A DNA stretch of 22,744 nucleotides from CAZTAR01 sp043813895 (lineage in GTDB: Bacteria; Planctomycetota; Phycisphaerae; UBA1845; UTPLA1), in contig JBDRKQ010000233.1 in the NCBI GenBank assembly GCA_043813895.1, forward strand, positions 1-22,744, in the 5' to 3' direction. Shown piece by piece: positions 1-7,217 of the stretch. The notes beneath the pieces were generated by a model that saw only the letters and a program-made list of their open reading frames with translations, searched no databases and had not been told where the DNA came from. The translations under genes were made by a program, and so were the position numbers. How positions within the stretch are numbered: the first letter of the stretch is position 1; the number at the start of each line of letters is the position of its first letter.

Positions 1-36
1 TTGTAAGGTGTGGCGGCGATTGGGGCCGGCCGCGTT

Positions 37-59
37 CACTTGCGGACAAGCCGCCAGTG
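37..59. repeat. Hairpin repeat, class A (copy 1)
   Basis: Arms CACTTGCGG and CCGCCAGTG enclose the loop ACAAG, giving a 9-bp stem with one mismatch. The same element recurs near 20.8 kb, once in each orientation (20787-20809 and 20836-20858). It lies outside coding sequence, upstream of the peptidase gene. It resembles a short REP-like dispersed palindrome; its function is unknown. Confidence 0.75.
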
Positions 60-67
60 GCGCCGAG

Positions 68-131
68 GCGCGGCTGAACAGCCGCGCGGACTGAAGTCCG
101 CGGCTCTTCTGTGTAAGAAGCGGCTCTTCTT
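68..131. repeat. Nested hairpin block upstream of the C69 peptidase
   Basis: Three stems sit side by side. GCGCGGCT / AGCCGCGC with a GAAC loop occupies 68-87. CGCGGAC / GTCCGCG with a TGAA loop starts at 85; its outer arms extend to 80-105 with a two-base bulge. AAGAAG / CTTCTT with a CGGCT loop occupies 115-131. The first two overlap, so they are mutually exclusive as RNA. CGGCTCTTCT also occurs twice, at 101-110 and 121-130. No T-run follows, so a simple intrinsic terminator is unlikely. Confidence 0.6.
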
Positions 132-159
132 CATGAGAACAGGATGAAAGGGTGGAGTG

Positions 160-1803
160 ATGAATAGGCGACTTTTCGCGATGCACATGTGCGCGGTTGC
201 TTGTGTTTGGACGGTTCCGCAACGAGGCACGGCCTGCACGAATCTGCTCGTGACCAGGGGCGCTTCGGCCGACGGGTCCGTCATCATCACGTACACCTGC
301 GACGGCGAGTTTCATCCGCGTCTACGCTACGAGCCCGCCGCCGACCACGAGCCGGGCGAGAAGCTCGACATCAAAACGTGGGGCAGTGAGATTCGCGGCC
401 AGATCGCGCAGGTTCCGCATACCTACAAGGTCGTCGGCCTGATGAACGAGCACCAACTCGCCATCAGCGAGACGACGTTCAGCGGCCGTGCGGAGCTTCA
501 GAATCCTGACGGCCTGTTGCACTACTGGGATCTCATGCAGCTTGCCCTTCAGCGGGCGCGGACGGCGCGAGAGGCCGTCGATGTCATTACGGGACTTGTC
601 GCCGAGCACGGCTATCGCTCGGAAGGGGAGTCGATCTCGATTGCCGGCACAAAAGAGGTCTGGCTCCTGGAGATCATCGGCACGGGCAAAGGGGGAAAAG
701 GTGCCATTTGGGTAGCACTTCGGATTCCCGACGGCTACATCTGCTGCCACGCCAACAAGGCACGGATTGGCGAGTTCCCGCTCGACGACCCGGAGAACTG
801 TTTGTACTCCAAGAACGTGATTACCTTCGCGACGGAGCGGGGTTATTACGACCCGGCATCCGGCAAGCCGTTTCGGTTCTGCGACGCCTATTGCCCGTCC
901 ACGCCGCAGAGCCAGCGCTACGGCGACGCCCGGGTGTGGAGCATGTTTCGGCGGGCCGCGCCGTCGCTTCGCCTCTCGCCGGACTACCACCGCGGCGTCA
1001 AGGGCGCGGAGCCCTATCCGCTCTGGATCAAGCCGGACAAGAAGCTCTCCGTGGGCGACGTGTTCGCGCTGATGCGAGACCACTACGAGGGCACGGACTA
1101 CGACATGACCCAAGGCGTGGATGCCGGGCCCTATGGCACGCCGAACCGCTGGCGGCCGATTGTCTGGACGGTGGACGGCGTCGAGTACACATGGGAGCGG
1201 CCGATCTCGACGCAGCAGACCGGGTTCACGTTCGTCTCGCAGTCGCGCGCGTGGCTGCCGGACCCTGTCGGCGGGGTCTATTGGTACGGCGTCGATGACA
1301 CGTACACGACGTGCTACGTTCCGCTGTACTGCGGGATCGACGCGATACCGGAGTCGTACACGGTCGGCGAGTTGAGTCAGTTCTCCTGGGATTCGGCGTG
1401 GTGGTCGTTCAACTTCGTGGCGAATTTCGCCAACATTCGATACTCCGCGATGATCAAGGACATCCAGGCAGTGCAGGCCGAGATCGAGGGGAACTTTCTC
1501 GCGCTTCAGCCCGCCCTTGAGAAGACCGCCGTCGAGCTGTTGAAGATGGACCCGGAGTTGGCCCGGCGATTCCTGACGGACTACTCGGTGTCTCATGCCG
1601 AGTTGACGGTTGATCGCTGGCGTGAGTTGGGCAAACACCTCGTGACGAAATACAACGACGGCTACGTGCAGGAGTCTCCCGGTCGGGCGAAGGAGGTGGG
1701 CTACCCGGAGAGCTGGCTTCGCAGCGTGCTGAAAGAGCGCCCGGATCAATTCCGACTGCCGGAGAAGGAACCGGACGTGCCGGAGTCGAAGCTTGTAGAT
1801 TAG
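160..1803 (+). CDS. Secreted C69-family dipeptidase-like Ntn hydrolase
   Basis: Peptidase of the C69 (PepD-like) family, expected to be exported and to cleave dipeptides or short peptides. The 547-residue protein starts with a short hydrophobic export signal and then has the family hallmark ACTNLLVTRGASADGS. Cys26 would become the N-terminal nucleophile after removal of the leader, as expected for an Ntn hydrolase. The length fits the roughly 550-residue secreted branch of the family, and the WERP...FTFVSQSR region matches its usual C-terminal half as I remember it. I chose ATG 160 over the adjacent GTG 157 because AAGGG at 148-152 then has normal spacing. The next gene on the same strand follows closely. 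The exact substrate cannot be read from the sequence. Confidence 0.9.
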   Translation: MNRRLFAMHMCAVACVWTVPQRGTACTNLLVTRGASADGSVIITYTCDGEFHPRLRYEPAADHEPGEKLDIKTWGSEIRGQIAQVPHTYKVVGLMNEHQLAISETTFSGRAELQNPDGLLHYWDLMQLALQRARTAREAVDVITGLVAEHGYRSEGESISIAGTKEVWLLEIIGTGKGGKGAIWVALRIPDGYICCHANKARIGEFPLDDPENCLYSKNVITFATERGYYDPASGKPFRFCDAYCPSTPQSQRYGDARVWSMFRRAAPSLRLSPDYHRGVKGAEPYPLWIKPDKKLSVGDVFALMRDHYEGTDYDMTQGVDAGPYGTPNRWRPIVWTVDGVEYTWERPISTQQTGFTFVSQSRAWLPDPVGGVYWYGVDDTYTTCYVPLYCGIDAIPESYTVGELSQFSWDSAWWSFNFVANFANIRYSAMIKDIQAVQAEIEGNFLALQPALEKTAVELLKMDPELARRFLTDYSVSHAELTVDRWRELGKHLVTKYNDGYVQESPGRAKEVGYPESWLRSVLKERPDQFRLPEKEPDVPESKLVD

Positions 1804-1922
1804 ACTTGCGCCTCAGAAAGAGATGCGGGCCACTTGGCCTGGTTTTGCGAGTAAGAGCAGTGACACGCAATCCTCCACCGACTCAATCAGGAAACAGCGA
1901 CGCTGACGACGGATCGCCGGCG

Positions 1923-2984
1923 ATGAGTCCTTCGCGGAACACCTTTCTTAAGGGCTTCGGGAGGGCTTCTCCGGAAGAGCGCAGGCGCCTCCTTCGTATC
2001 GAGGCGTGGATCTTCATCGCCGGATGCTACGTACTGATTCTCTTTGCTTTCCTTTGGCCGGCGGGCTTTCGGGATCAATCCACCGCCTTTGTGGTGGCGG
2101 CGTGGGCAGCGTTTGTCATTCGCACCTTCGTCTTTCAGTTTGGTCTTCTGCTCTTGGTTATCGCTTGCGTTGCCGCTTGGAAGAAGCAGAAGCGGATGGC
2201 TTTGGCTACTTTGCCGCTGCTTGTCGTGACTGTCGGCCCCGCTGTATTGCAGTACTTGCCGGTGGCGTCGCCTGCCGTTAGCGGGGAATCCGTCACAGTC
2301 ATGAGCGTCAACCTGCTGATGATCAACAAGACGACGGAGCCGATCATCTCCGAGATCAAGGCGGCCGATCCGGACATTCTCCTTCTCCAGGAGTATACAC
2401 CCGACTGGCACGAGGCCCTGACAGCCGCGATCGCTTCTGAATACGCGCACATCCGGGAGATTCAACGCGAAGACTCTTTCGGGGCGGCGATCTACTCGAA
2501 GCGGCCATTCAATGGGCACGTCAACACCTATCTGCCGCTTGGCCGTGCGACGGAGCCGCAAATTCGTGGGGTGGTTGAAATCGATGGCCGTGAGGTGGCC
2601 GTCTATAACATCCACTTTTTGCCTCCGTGGGGTTTGGATTACGTCATCGAAACGCGATGTCAGTTTGCCGACTTGCGGGACAGGCTCGAAGCTGAGGAGC
2701 TTCCCGTGATTCTGTGCGGGGACTTCAATTTTACCGAACGTTCTCTTCAGGCTTCGTCACTGCGTCGTGCCGGCATTCTTGAAGCACAGGATCTTGGGGG
2801 GCGCGGGCGCGGTACCACATGGCCCGTCAGTTCGTTTTTCCGTTGGATTCCATCGGTACGCCTGGATCACATCTACATCAGCAATCACCTCACCTGCACC
2901 GATTGCCGAACCGGCACCGGTCGGGGTTCTGATCACCGCCCCGTCATTGCCCGGATCGGATTTGCCGAAGGACCCGCGCAATAG
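1923..2984 (+). CDS. Membrane-anchored endonuclease/exonuclease/phosphatase-family protein
   Basis: Metal-dependent phosphodiesterase or phosphatase of the EEP superfamily (DNase I / sphingomyelinase fold). The 353-residue form has three hydrophobic segments at about residues 30-50, 55-85 and 92-112, followed by the EEP domain. Visible catalytic elements are SVNL (Asn130), LLLQEYT (Glu157), YNIH (His231), GDFN (Asp267, Asn269), LDHIYIS (Asp315) and SDHRPV (Asp337-His338). The anchor suggests that the catalytic domain works at the membrane, probably outside the cytoplasm. The start is uncertain: the frame is open back to TTG 1806, three bases after the previous stop, but that extension looks non-conserved and no start has a strong Shine-Dalgarno sequence. 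It may be co-transcribed with the C69 peptidase. The substrate (lipid, nucleic acid or sugar phosphate) is unknown. Confidence 0.85.
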   Translation: MSPSRNTFLKGFGRASPEERRRLLRIEAWIFIAGCYVLILFAFLWPAGFRDQSTAFVVAAWAAFVIRTFVFQFGLLLLVIACVAAWKKQKRMALATLPLLVVTVGPAVLQYLPVASPAVSGESVTVMSVNLLMINKTTEPIISEIKAADPDILLLQEYTPDWHEALTAAIASEYAHIREIQREDSFGAAIYSKRPFNGHVNTYLPLGRATEPQIRGVVEIDGREVAVYNIHFLPPWGLDYVIETRCQFADLRDRLEAEELPVILCGDFNFTERSLQASSLRRAGILEAQDLGGRGRGTTWPVSSFFRWIPSVRLDHIYISNHLTCTDCRTGTGRGSDHRPVIARIGFAEGPAQ

Positions 2985-3013
2985 ACTCACTGAATCGCCG
3001 TCGGTTGCGCCGG

Positions 3014-3670
3014 CTAGGTGTGGAGCGGTTCCTTCTTGGTCGAAGCGCCGATGCCTAAGAACTCCACATCCGTGCAAAGATCCTGCTCGTCGAACCTGAG
3101 AATGCAGTAATCAGGCGAACCCCATTCCTTGAAATGCCTGGCGTCATAGATCTGGCTGAGCAGGCCCGTAGCGTCACTACGCACGGCGAGCACCGGTTCC
3201 CCCATATCCAGTTCCGCCGCGCATTCTTTCGGAGACTTGCCTTTGATCTTTCTCTTTATGATCAGGGCCCGCGGAAAATCCCGTTTCGGGTCGCTGTTTT
3301 TCTCGGTTCGGGACAAGGCCACGATTCTCTCGGCAGCTACTTCGACTACGTAGCGATCCTTGCCCATAACGTCGAGCTCCACCGGATAGATCACCCAGGA
3401 CCGATCGCTGTCAATGTCGCGCAGCGTATCGAGGCACTTGCCGAACATCTCATCCGCGGCGGAAAGTTTGGCGCCGAGCAGTTCCTTTTCGCGTTTCTTG
3501 ACGTCGGCGGCATCCACGGCCTTGCCGACTAGATTGACGCCGGTGCCGACCGCAGTGATGCAGCCGCTGGAAAAGGCACCTATGGCGGCCAGCAACATGT
3601 AGCTTGCCAAGTGCAGCAACAACCTGCGGACCCGACCAATGACTGGTTTGTTAGCTCTTGCCCGCCGCAT
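3014..3670 (-). CDS. Putative lipoprotein, family not recognised
   Basis: I do not recognise a family for this 218-residue protein. It has a basic N-terminus (MRRARANKPV), a hydrophobic stretch and FSSGC with Cys37, a slightly atypical lipobox, so it is probably an exported lipoprotein. The start is firm: GGAGG at 3678-3682 lies seven bases upstream of the ATG. After Cys37 comes a Gly/Val-rich stretch, then a soluble mixed domain with Cys residues. It converges with the EEP gene (29-base gap) and is transcribed in the same direction as the cytochrome gene upstream, 401 bases away. It ends in GIGASTKKEPLHT. No catalytic motif is visible. Confidence 0.75.
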   Translation of the reverse strand: MRRARANKPVIGRVRRLLLHLASYMLLAAIGAFSSGCITAVGTGVNLVGKAVDAADVKKREKELLGAKLSAADEMFGKCLDTLRDIDSDRSWVIYPVELDVMGKDRYVVEVAAERIVALSRTEKNSDPKRDFPRALIIKRKIKGKSPKECAAELDMGEPVLAVRSDATGLLSQIYDARHFKEWGSPDYCILRFDEQDLCTDVEFLGIGASTKKEPLHT

Positions 3671-3677
3671 TGATCGT

Positions 3678-3682
3678 CCTCC
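3678..3682 (-). promoter_or_regulatory. Shine-Dalgarno site fixing the lipoprotein start
   Basis: GGAGG on the minus strand with a seven-base spacer to ATG at 3670. It rules out the longer 232-residue form of the protein. Confidence 0.75.
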
Positions 3683-3842
3683 ATGTCTGGGGGTAATCCC
3701 GCAAGTGGACAACGGTCCCGCGGACGATTTCCGTTGGCCGTCTTTGGAGCCGGGATTCTACCGCCCTACTTCATGGCAGGACAACCTTGCGGACCCGGAT
3801 CGACTCCTTTTCGGCCACCCACGAGGCGTCGCGCCGGCTGGT

Positions 3843-3870
3843 GCGAGAATCCCTTCTCGCGTCCGTTTTT
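3843..3870 (+). terminator. Terminator-like hairpin with T5 tract
   Basis: GCGAGAA / TTCTCGC with a TCCC loop (3843-3860), then GTCCG and five T (3866-3870), read on the plus strand. The spacer before the T-run makes it a weak intrinsic terminator. The nearest plus-strand gene ends at 2984, so it would end read-through antisense to the lipoprotein gene. Confidence 0.3.
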
Positions 3871-3897
3871 AGCAGGAATCCTTTTCTGTGGGGACAA

Positions 3898-3921
3898 GGG
3901 CCGAGAGAGGAATCTCGGCCC
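3898..3921. repeat. Hairpin repeat, class B (copy 1)
   Basis: GGGCCGAGA, six-base loop GAGGAA, TCTCGGCCC: a perfect 9-bp stem. A related hairpin with the same CCGAGA/TCTCGG core and a six-base loop lies at 9005-9026. No T-run follows on either strand, so it is more likely a dispersed palindrome than a classical terminator. Confidence 0.65.
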
Positions 3922-4071
3922 AGCGGTAGCGTCGGCCCGCCGTGGTCGACGGGGATGGCGAGTTTGCAGAGCCTCTCCATGGCCGAACGCTTACCGCTTC
4001 CTCACGGGCGCGGCTCTGATTGCCGCCGGCGCGCCATAGACACGCTTGTGCCACAGCTTTGAGATAGATTC

Positions 4072-5478
4072 TCAGAGGCATCGCATGAAGGCGACCACGT
4101 CTTTCTTCTCCTGCTCTGTCAGCTTGACGCCGAGAATCAGATTGTAGAACTCGACCGTATCCTCCAGCGTGAGCAATCGTCTATCGTGGTGATAGGGCGG
4201 TGAATCCTTGATGCCGCGAAGCGGGAACGTCTTGATGGGGCCGTCTCCGACTGTCATCCGATCGTTGATCATCTGCGGTTTGAAGAACCGTTCGGTTCGG
4301 AGGTTGTGCATGAGGTTGTCGGTGTAGTACGGCGCCGGATGGCACTCGGCGCATCGTCCCTTGCCGAAGAAAGCAGCTTGCCCCCGCAACTCGGCTTCGG
4401 TGGCCTTGGCGGGATCGAGTTTGCCGAAGACATCCAGCTTGGGGGCGGGCGGGAAGTCGAACAGTGCCTGCACTTCGGCCATGAAATGGACCTGACTGCC
4501 TCGCTCGAGGATGTTGGCTCCTTTTTTGGTGGCGATTACCGGGTCGCCGTCGAAGTAGGCCGCGCGCTGCTCGAACTCCGTAAAGTCCTCGATGCTCTTG
4601 AGTGCCCGTTGCGAGCCGAACAGCCGCTGGATGTTCACGCCGCGCAGCGGCGGCGTGTCGAGACCGTGGCGAAACGCCTGCGGCCTGATGTCGCCTACGA
4701 GGTGCGTGGTGGCGTTGGTGTGGCCGTTCACATGGCAATCAAAGCAGGTGACGCCGCGGTGGGGTCGTGCGGAGCGACGGTCCTCCGTCTGGTTGAACTG
4801 CTGCTGCGGAAACGGCGTTACCAGCAGGCGAAACCCCTCGAGCTGCTTGGGGTTCAGAATGCCGTTGAACAGCTTGTAGTAGTTGTCGATCGTCACGACC
4901 TTGCCCTGGGACACGTCGCCCAGGTCGGTCCGGGTCGTCAGGTAAATCGGCGGCGGATATTCGGGCAGGAGATGCGTGGGCAAATCGTAGTCTAAGTCGA
5001 AGCGCGTGAGATTGCGGCCCTCCTGCTTGTTGATTTCGTCGATGTGATGCTGCGGAAAGACCATGCCCCCTTCGGCGTGATTGGGGTGCGGCAATGGTAG
5101 AAACCCCTTGGGGAACAGGCCTTTGTTGCGAATCTCCGCCGGCGGCATGTTCGCAAGCTCCGCCCAGGTTGTTCCGGGGGTGAGCTTGACCCGCACGCCG
5201 GCCTGGATCGGCTTGCCCCGCGACATGGCGACGCCTTCGGCGGGGCGGTCGCTGAGGTCGTAGCGCTCGGCGAGCAGGTCTGCCTGTCGCTGCATCACGT
5301 CCGGCTTGGCCGCCTTCATGCGGGCCATCGTCGTTTCGAACGCCTCTTTGATTACGACCGGGGAATAGCTCGAGGGTTCCTCGGCCAAGGCTTTGATAAG
5401 CGGCAGCCCAATCGAGGCCATTACGATGGCCGCCACAATCCACGCGCCGCGGTTATGTTGTTTTGATTTGCGTTTCAT
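4072..5478 (-). CDS. Secreted di-heme cytochrome c, MauG/CcpA (cytochrome c peroxidase) type
   Basis: Periplasmic two-heme protein related to bacterial di-heme peroxidases, likely carrying out peroxide reduction or another heme-based oxidation. The 468-residue form has a signal peptide ending near ALA-EEP (residue 32). Heme motifs are CFDCH at 245-249 and CAECH at 376-380. The C-terminus carries the family pattern TFPLRGIKDSPPYHHDRR followed by LTLEDTVEFYN. ATG 5478 is chosen because GGAG sits about nine bases upstream and the signal peptide follows at once; the open frame reaching 5835 is an unconserved extension. The first heme site is far from the N-terminus (residue 245), whereas classical CcpA/MauG proteins have it in roughly the first hundred residues. 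The N-terminal 210 residues therefore form a separate region without a recognised domain. The electron donor and substrate are unknown. Confidence 0.85.
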   Translation of the reverse strand: MKRKSKQHNRGAWIVAAIVMASIGLPLIKALAEEPSSYSPVVIKEAFETTMARMKAAKPDVMQRQADLLAERYDLSDRPAEGVAMSRGKPIQAGVRVKLTPGTTWAELANMPPAEIRNKGLFPKGFLPLPHPNHAEGGMVFPQHHIDEINKQEGRNLTRFDLDYDLPTHLLPEYPPPIYLTTRTDLGDVSQGKVVTIDNYYKLFNGILNPKQLEGFRLLVTPFPQQQFNQTEDRRSARPHRGVTCFDCHVNGHTNATTHLVGDIRPQAFRHGLDTPPLRGVNIQRLFGSQRALKSIEDFTEFEQRAAYFDGDPVIATKKGANILERGSQVHFMAEVQALFDFPPAPKLDVFGKLDPAKATEAELRGQAAFFGKGRCAECHPAPYYTDNLMHNLRTERFFKPQMINDRMTVGDGPIKTFPLRGIKDSPPYHHDRRLLTLEDTVEFYNLILGVKLTEQEKKDVVAFMRCL

Positions 5479-5994
5479 TGTGCTTGTCTCCCTGGTTTGA
5501 GTGCCCATGTCTTGGTTGCCTGCGCGTTGAACGATCGGCGGCAACCGAAACAAACGTGTCGAGAGTCCCGCAGAGACCACTGTGCGGACCATCAGATTTG
5601 CGTGAAGCGGAGCACCCCGTGTGGGCGTGAGCGGGGCTTGCATGGTTCGAGTACCGGCCGACCGTCGGTATTCGCGCTTTTGGATTCGCCATGGCTGCTG
5701 CACCCCAATCGTCGCGCCGGCCGTGGCGCTCCAGGGGTCCGCTTCGCCTACCTGCGGCAGGCAGGCCGCGGGCGCTGCCGTATCGTACGGGTAATGGGCC
5801 GTCTTGTCACCGTCCTCGCCGGAAAAATGCGCCATGGCGGGGGTGCGAAGAGAATGTCGAATTGCGAATGTCGAATGGCAGAAGAAGTGAAGGCGCGCGG
5901 GGGGGGGCTTCTCAGTAGGGCACCGGCTTGGGACAAGCCGGCTCGCTGGGCCGGGGGCTCTGGGCTTGGTCGCTACCTACCTTGTTCTGTGTTG
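5479..5994. other. Intergenic stretch between cytochrome and acyltransferase genes
   Basis: This separates two minus-strand genes. The part up to 5835 is open in the cytochrome frame but lies upstream of its ribosome-binding site. It contains a 14-base tandem duplication at 5852-5879 and a run of nine G at 5899-5907. I see no supported gene and no clear promoter. Confidence 0.6.
5852..5879. repeat. Tandem duplication of a 14-base unit
   Basis: GAATGTCGAATTGC (5852-5865) is followed directly by GAATGTCGAATGGC (5866-5879), differing at one base. It is intergenic, with no evident function. Confidence 0.7.
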
Positions 5995-6702
5995 CTAGCC
6001 TGCGTGGACTCGCATGGGGTCTCGGGGGTCTATGGTTGGGGCGAGTAGGGAGGCGAATTCGATGGAGGATGGGGCGGCCTTTGTCGGGACGGCCGGGACG
6101 CCGACGACGGTGGTCATCGGGTCGACGTCGTGGATCACGACTGAACCGGCGCCGACGATGGCCTCGAAGCCGATTCGGATGTTCTGAATGACTGTTGCGC
6201 CGATGCCGAGGAACGCGCCGGATTCGGCGGTGACGTGTCCGGCGATGCGGACGCCGGGACAGATATGCGCGCAGGTGCCGATCATGGATTCGTGGTCGAT
6301 GATGCAGCCGGTATTGAGGATGGCGTAGTCGCCGATTTGGCAGTGGGCACAGACGAGCGCGCCGGCGGCAATGACGACGCCGCGACCGAGCGAGGCGTTG
6401 GAGGCGAGCTGCGCGGATGGGTGGATGGCGTTGACGAGTTGGAAGCCGTGCTGCTCGATGACGTCCGCCATTGCCCGGCGGACCCCGTTGTCACCGATGG
6501 CGATGATGGCGCCGGAGATTCCGCGTTGTCGGAGGTCGGCGAGTCGCTCAAGTCCGCCGAGGACGGGTAGGCCATCCACGCGGCGTCCATGGAGGGCCTT
6601 GTTGTTGTCGAGGAATCCGACGGGCTTGTAGGTGTCAGCCTGTCGGAGGATATCGAGAACGACCCTTCCGTGGCCTCCTGCTCCAAGGATGGTGACATCC
6701 AT
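5995..6702 (-). CDS. PglD/NeuD-like sugar acyltransferase, left-handed beta-helix
   Basis: Cytoplasmic acyltransferase that would transfer an acetyl (or other acyl) group from CoA to an amino- or hydroxy-sugar nucleotide. The 235-residue protein has the N-terminal Rossmann-like motif ILGAGGHGRVV (residues 5-15) and then hexapeptide repeats from about residue 98 to 200 forming the beta-helix. The catalytic His-Glu pair of PglD-type enzymes is visible in IIDHES (His137, Glu138). It ends with the usual VVGVPA turn. ATG 6702 has AGGA at nine-base spacing; the longer frame to 6951 is not supported. It is divergent from the export/exosortase cluster, which suggests that it modifies a sugar of the same polymer. 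The acceptor cannot be determined; UDP-bacillosamine-like or sialic-acid-type sugars are the family precedents. Confidence 0.88.
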   Translation of the reverse strand: MDVTILGAGGHGRVVLDILRQADTYKPVGFLDNNKALHGRRVDGLPVLGGLERLADLRQRGISGAIIAIGDNGVRRAMADVIEQHGFQLVNAIHPSAQLASNASLGRGVVIAAGALVCAHCQIGDYAILNTGCIIDHESMIGTCAHICPGVRIAGHVTAESGAFLGIGATVIQNIRIGFEAIVGAGSVVIHDVDPMTTVVGVPAVPTKAAPSSIEFASLLAPTIDPRDPMRVHAG

Positions 6703-7066
6703 GCGTGAGCATCCTTTTCGGCAGTGCGGGCGGCGCGCGTGCTGGTGGTTGCCGGGCAAGGCGGCGAGCGACGAATTCCGCAAGTTGGCCGCTGAACGAG
6801 TATCGGCGTGGGCGGAAAGCGGCCTGAACTTGGAGGGGCTGTTGGACGTAGAGGCAGTTATCTTGAAGAAACGCGCAAGAATTGCGCGTTGACAGGCGGG
6901 GGCTGAAGCCACCTCCCAGGGTTGATGTCGGGGTCGGCGTGGGTGCTGCACGGGCCGGGACGCAAGACGAAGGTGATTATCGGCCTAACGTGCTTATTCG
7001 GCAGTGGGTTGCGCAATTGCTGCTCCCGGCGGAAGTGACGACGAAACCGCAGTATTGACGCGTTTA

Positions 7067-7105
7067 TCGCTTGTTATCGGTTGTGTGGGGTGTCGATAAC
7101 AGCGA
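7067..7105. promoter_or_regulatory. Inverted repeat overlapping a candidate promoter
   Basis: TCGCTTGTTATCG (7067-7079) and CGATAACAGCGA (7094-7105) are complementary except for one bulged base, separated by 14 bases. TTGTTA (7071-7076) and GATAAC (7095-7100) could act as weak -35 and -10 boxes with an 18-base spacer, so a repressor bound to the repeat would cover both. Complementary arms could also create this match by chance. Confidence 0.35.
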
Positions 7106-7204
7106 GCGAGGATGAGCGGCTGTCCAGGTGACCCGGCGAGATCGCGATATGGAATATCGGCACACTTTGGGATAGCGAGATCTGTCAGCGGCTCGTGGAT
7201 TATT

Positions 7205-7208
7205 GGAG
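7205..7208 (+). promoter_or_regulatory. Shine-Dalgarno site selecting the GTG start of the export lipoprotein
   Basis: GGAG nine bases upstream of GTG 7218. The alternatives, TTG 7203 and ATG 7257, lack a well-spaced site. Confidence 0.55.
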
Positions 7209-7217
7209 TCTGATACT

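Larger units (their letters stand above)
3671..4071. other. Intergenic stretch between lipoprotein and cytochrome genes
   Basis: No convincing gene is present. It holds the lipoprotein ribosome-binding site, a terminator-like hairpin at 3843-3870 and a perfect 9-bp hairpin at 3898-3921. Open frames here lack ribosome-binding sites and any recognisable product. Confidence 0.6.
6703..7217. other. Divergent control region of the acyltransferase and export cluster
   Basis: This 515-base gap between divergent genes holds no convincing coding sequence. It contains an imperfect inverted repeat at 7067-7105 that overlaps a weak promoter-like pair, and a small palindrome at 7145-7159 (CGATAT, GGA, ATATCG). 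It is the most plausible place for the promoters of both transcription units. Confidence 0.55.

Noticed and set aside
322..1749. Long open frame of 475 codons on the minus strand
   Set aside because: It is antisense to the C69 peptidase, whose signal and catalytic motif are clear; the Arg/Val-rich translation has no domain and is a by-product of high GC.
3898..3921. Intrinsic terminator for the cytochrome gene
   Set aside because: The stem is good, but no T-run follows on the minus strand and it lies about 150 bases after the stop.
5479..5835. N-terminal extension of the cytochrome frame
   Set aside because: The signal peptide and a Shine-Dalgarno support ATG 5478; the extension shows no motif.
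6703..6951. N-terminal extension of the acyltransferase frame
   Set aside because: PglD-type proteins begin at the GAGGHG Rossmann strand, and AGGA precedes ATG 6702.
7000..7217. Sigma-54 promoter upstream of the export cluster
   Set aside because: Some EPS/exosortase loci use sigma-54, but I found no GG-N10-GC pair; the nearest sequence (CGGCACACTTTGGG) lacks the -12 GC.
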